35,806 nucleotides of DNA from an uncultured Methanobrevibacter sp. (GTDB lineage: Archaea > Methanobacteriota > Methanobacteria > Methanobacteriales > Methanobacteriaceae), in NCBI RefSeq assembly GCF_902801725.1, contig NZ_CADCJB010000021.1:1-35806 (forward strand). The letters are read 5' to 3'. The notes beneath the pieces were generated by a model. The model worked only from the letters and a program-made list of their open reading frames with translations, did no database searches and was not told where the DNA came from. The position numbers and the translations under genes were made by a program. Below, one piece after another: positions 34,446 through 35,806 of the stretch (positions are counted from its first letter, which is position 1; every line of letters begins with the position of its first letter).

Positions 34446-35315
34446 CTATAAATTAATTTCTTTAGCTTTTAATGCATATTCTGAATAATTCATTTCCATT
34501 CTATATAACTTACAATTTTTTTCACAAGCAATATCTTTGAAATAATCAAGATATTCCTCATTAAATTTAACACCTAAATATATTTTAGAAGGTTTTAAAG
34601 GTAAAAACTTCTCATCAGATATTAATCTCCATTCTCTTTCATATCTCCAGTCTTTATGTTTAATCAGCAAATTTAATTTTTTATCAGATATGTCAACGTT
34701 TATAAGTGGGAAAAATGTTTCATGATAGAAAACAGGAAATAACTGTTTTTTGATTTTTTCTTCAATTTCAGATGTGTCATATCCAATACAGAACCCTTGA
34801 TGCTGATTTGCATAATGAGACCACATTAAAATTGAATCATGAATTTCACTTAAACAACTGACTTTAAATTTTATTCTATTTTTAACATAGTAATCATAGA
34901 AAAATTGTTGATTTTCATCTAAAAAGCCATCCATTATGCCCATATCAATATTTATGTCTTTATACATTATTTCTTTGTTATTTACACAATTTGGGTCGAT
35001 ACCGGCTTCTCTAATTTTATTGTCTATTATTTGTTCTTTTAACTTTTGTTTTGAAATTTTTTTGATGTCCTCCTTGAATTTTTCAATATCTATGCTAAAA
35101 GCAGAATCATATGGGTCATTAAAGTTATAAGGGTTACTTAAATAAATTTTCTCATTTTTTAACGCATCAACATGTTTATTGCATTTGATGTTTTCGTCTT
35201 TGGAGATGGAACGGTAATGGTATAACTCTTTAGGAATATATTTTTCCCTTTCTTGTAGGATTGAATAGATTTGATCTAATTGTAGATTAAGATTGTTTTC
35301 TAAAATAATGCTCAC
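34446..35315 (-). CDS. DUF2971 domain protein, 289 aa
   Basis: The family signature runs through the protein: L-Y-H-Y-R-S (31-36), L-S-N-P-Y-N-F-N-D-P-Y-D (59-70), V-S-C-L-S-E (152-157), L-M-W-S-H-Y-A (163-169), G-F-C-I-G-Y-D (174-180) and W-R-Y-E-R-E-W-R-L (223-231). DUF2971 proteins are widespread, usually scattered among mobile or defence genes, and their biochemistry is not established to my knowledge. The conserved Arg, Ser-rich and Glu positions could form an active site. There is no membrane segment. The start is GTG ending at 35315 with an AAGG/GGGA site almost touching it, which is unusually close. It is the first gene of a unit with the 2-TM protein. Confidence 0.88.
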   Translation of the reverse strand: MSIILENNLNLQLDQIYSILQEREKYIPKELYHYRSISKDENIKCNKHVDALKNEKIYLSNPYNFNDPYDSAFSIDIEKFKEDIKKISKQKLKEQIIDNKIREAGIDPNCVNNKEIMYKDINIDMGIMDGFLDENQQFFYDYYVKNRIKFKVSCLSEIHDSILMWSHYANQHQGFCIGYDTSEIEEKIKKQLFPVFYHETFFPLINVDISDKKLNLLIKHKDWRYEREWRLISDEKFLPLKPSKIYLGVKFNEEYLDYFKDIACEKNCKLYRMEMNYSEYALKAKEINL

Positions 35316-35457
35316 TCCCTTAATATAATTTTGTTTTGATGTCTTTTAAAATTTTATTTTGAAAATGTGTTTGGTTACTGTAACTTTCATCTGAAATCTA
35401 CATCACCAAGGATATCTTCATCAAAGCGATTTTAAAAATAACAACACTAGTAAGATG

Positions 35458-35806
35458 TTATAATTCATATTTATCTCGTTTATAAATATCTTTACCATTC
35501 ATAAGATATACTCCCAATTCACTTACATTGCTCATGGAGTGTTTTGTATTAATTGGAAGTGGATTAAAGATTGCCATATCAATTATTTTATCCAATACCT
35601 TAAAAATATCTTTATCAAAAATGCTCTCATCATGAGTTTCTTTATAATGCTTGACGAGGTTTTTAAAAGCTTTTTTGTTAATTGGTATTTTGTTAGCTTC
35701 AACAATATCTCCTAAACTTTTAAGTCCTTTCTTTTCACCATTTTGGGAGTGTTTATAAATATTTTTAATTTTTTTTAAGCTAAAATCAGTTTCACATACT
35801 TCATTT
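35458..35806 (-). CDS. C-terminal part of an unrecognised protein, cut by window edge
   Basis: From the right edge the minus strand is open for 115 codons to the TAA at 35458-35460. The visible part is Lys- and Asp-rich and helical, with S-L-G-D-I-V-E-A-N-K-I-P-I-N-K-K-A-F and a terminal F-N-P-L-P-I-N-T-K-H-S-M-S-N-V-S-E-L-G segment. The ending reads like a functional C-terminus (Y-L-M-N-G-K-D-I-Y-K-R-D). I do not recognise a family. It lies upstream of the DUF2971 gene on the same strand, with a gap of about 140 bases, so it may belong to the same island but probably not the same tight operon. Confidence 0.7.
   Translation of the reverse strand, partial: NEVCETDFSLKKIKNIYKHSQNGEKKGLKSLGDIVEANKIPINKKAFKNLVKHYKETHDESIFDKDIFKVLDKIIDMAIFNPLPINTKHSMSNVSELGVYLMNGKDIYKRDKYEL

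Noticed and set aside
1-35806. tRNA or rRNA genes
   Set aside because: I saw no G+C-rich islands or T-loop (GGTTCNANNCC) motifs in the intergenic regions. In this A+T-rich genome such genes should stand out.

Overview
The window is archaeal and looks like a Methanobrevibacter-type methanogen (order Methanobacteriales). The DNA is very A+T-rich. It carries an archaeal membrane-anchored LonB protease, a cobyric acid synthase, a DUF4013 membrane protein, Ig-like secreted adhesins, a zinc-ribbon MurT-like ligase and a DUF368 polyprenyl-phosphate transporter (both expected in a pseudomurein-walled cell), and a bacterial-type UvrAB pair. The assignment comes from gene content only; no rRNA or tRNA gene is present to confirm it. 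Ribosome binding sites are variants of GGAGGTGAT, often GGTGAT placed 3 bases before the start. I used this to choose several starts, including TTG and GTG ones.

Layout. Positions 1-570 hold the start of a TnpB-type (IS200/IS605) gene leaving the window, plus spacer DNA. Positions 571-20900 are mostly ordinary chromosome. They contain DUF368; uvrA, uvrB, a small unknown gene and prs (the last three tightly packed in the order prs > orf98 > uvrB); a secreted small protein; a zinc-ribbon membrane protein; a GNAT acetyltransferase; a GGGtGRT/NifU-like pair; an ADP-ribosylglycohydrolase overlapping a small partner gene; a MurT-like ligase; lonB; cobQ; a small anchored protein; an aldo/keto reductase; a coiled-coil protein; and a small zinc-binding protein.

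Positions 20900-28950 are more fluid. A DUF3795 gene is broken by two apparent single-base losses. Next come a sequon-rich secreted protein with a long amphipathic tail, DUF4013, an adhesin-like protein with a clear terminator, a zinc-ribbon gene stump, a TetR + radical SAM operon behind a palindromic operator, and a DUF4422 glycosyltransferase. Degenerate copies of one dispersed repeat lie between these genes.

Positions 28950-35806 look like an acquired, defence-like island. It holds repeat and IS debris, a broken AAA_14/DUF4143 ATPase preceded by twin palindromes 40 bp apart, and a 599-residue protein. I read that protein as a catalytically degenerate ADP-ribosylglycohydrolase fold + DUF6508-like region + HIRAN domain. 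A two-gene unit (DUF2971 protein followed by a 2-TM membrane protein) and the tail of an unrecognised gene complete it. The HIRAN fusion, with DUF2971 close by, is the best candidate for an undescribed system. Any shared function is inference.
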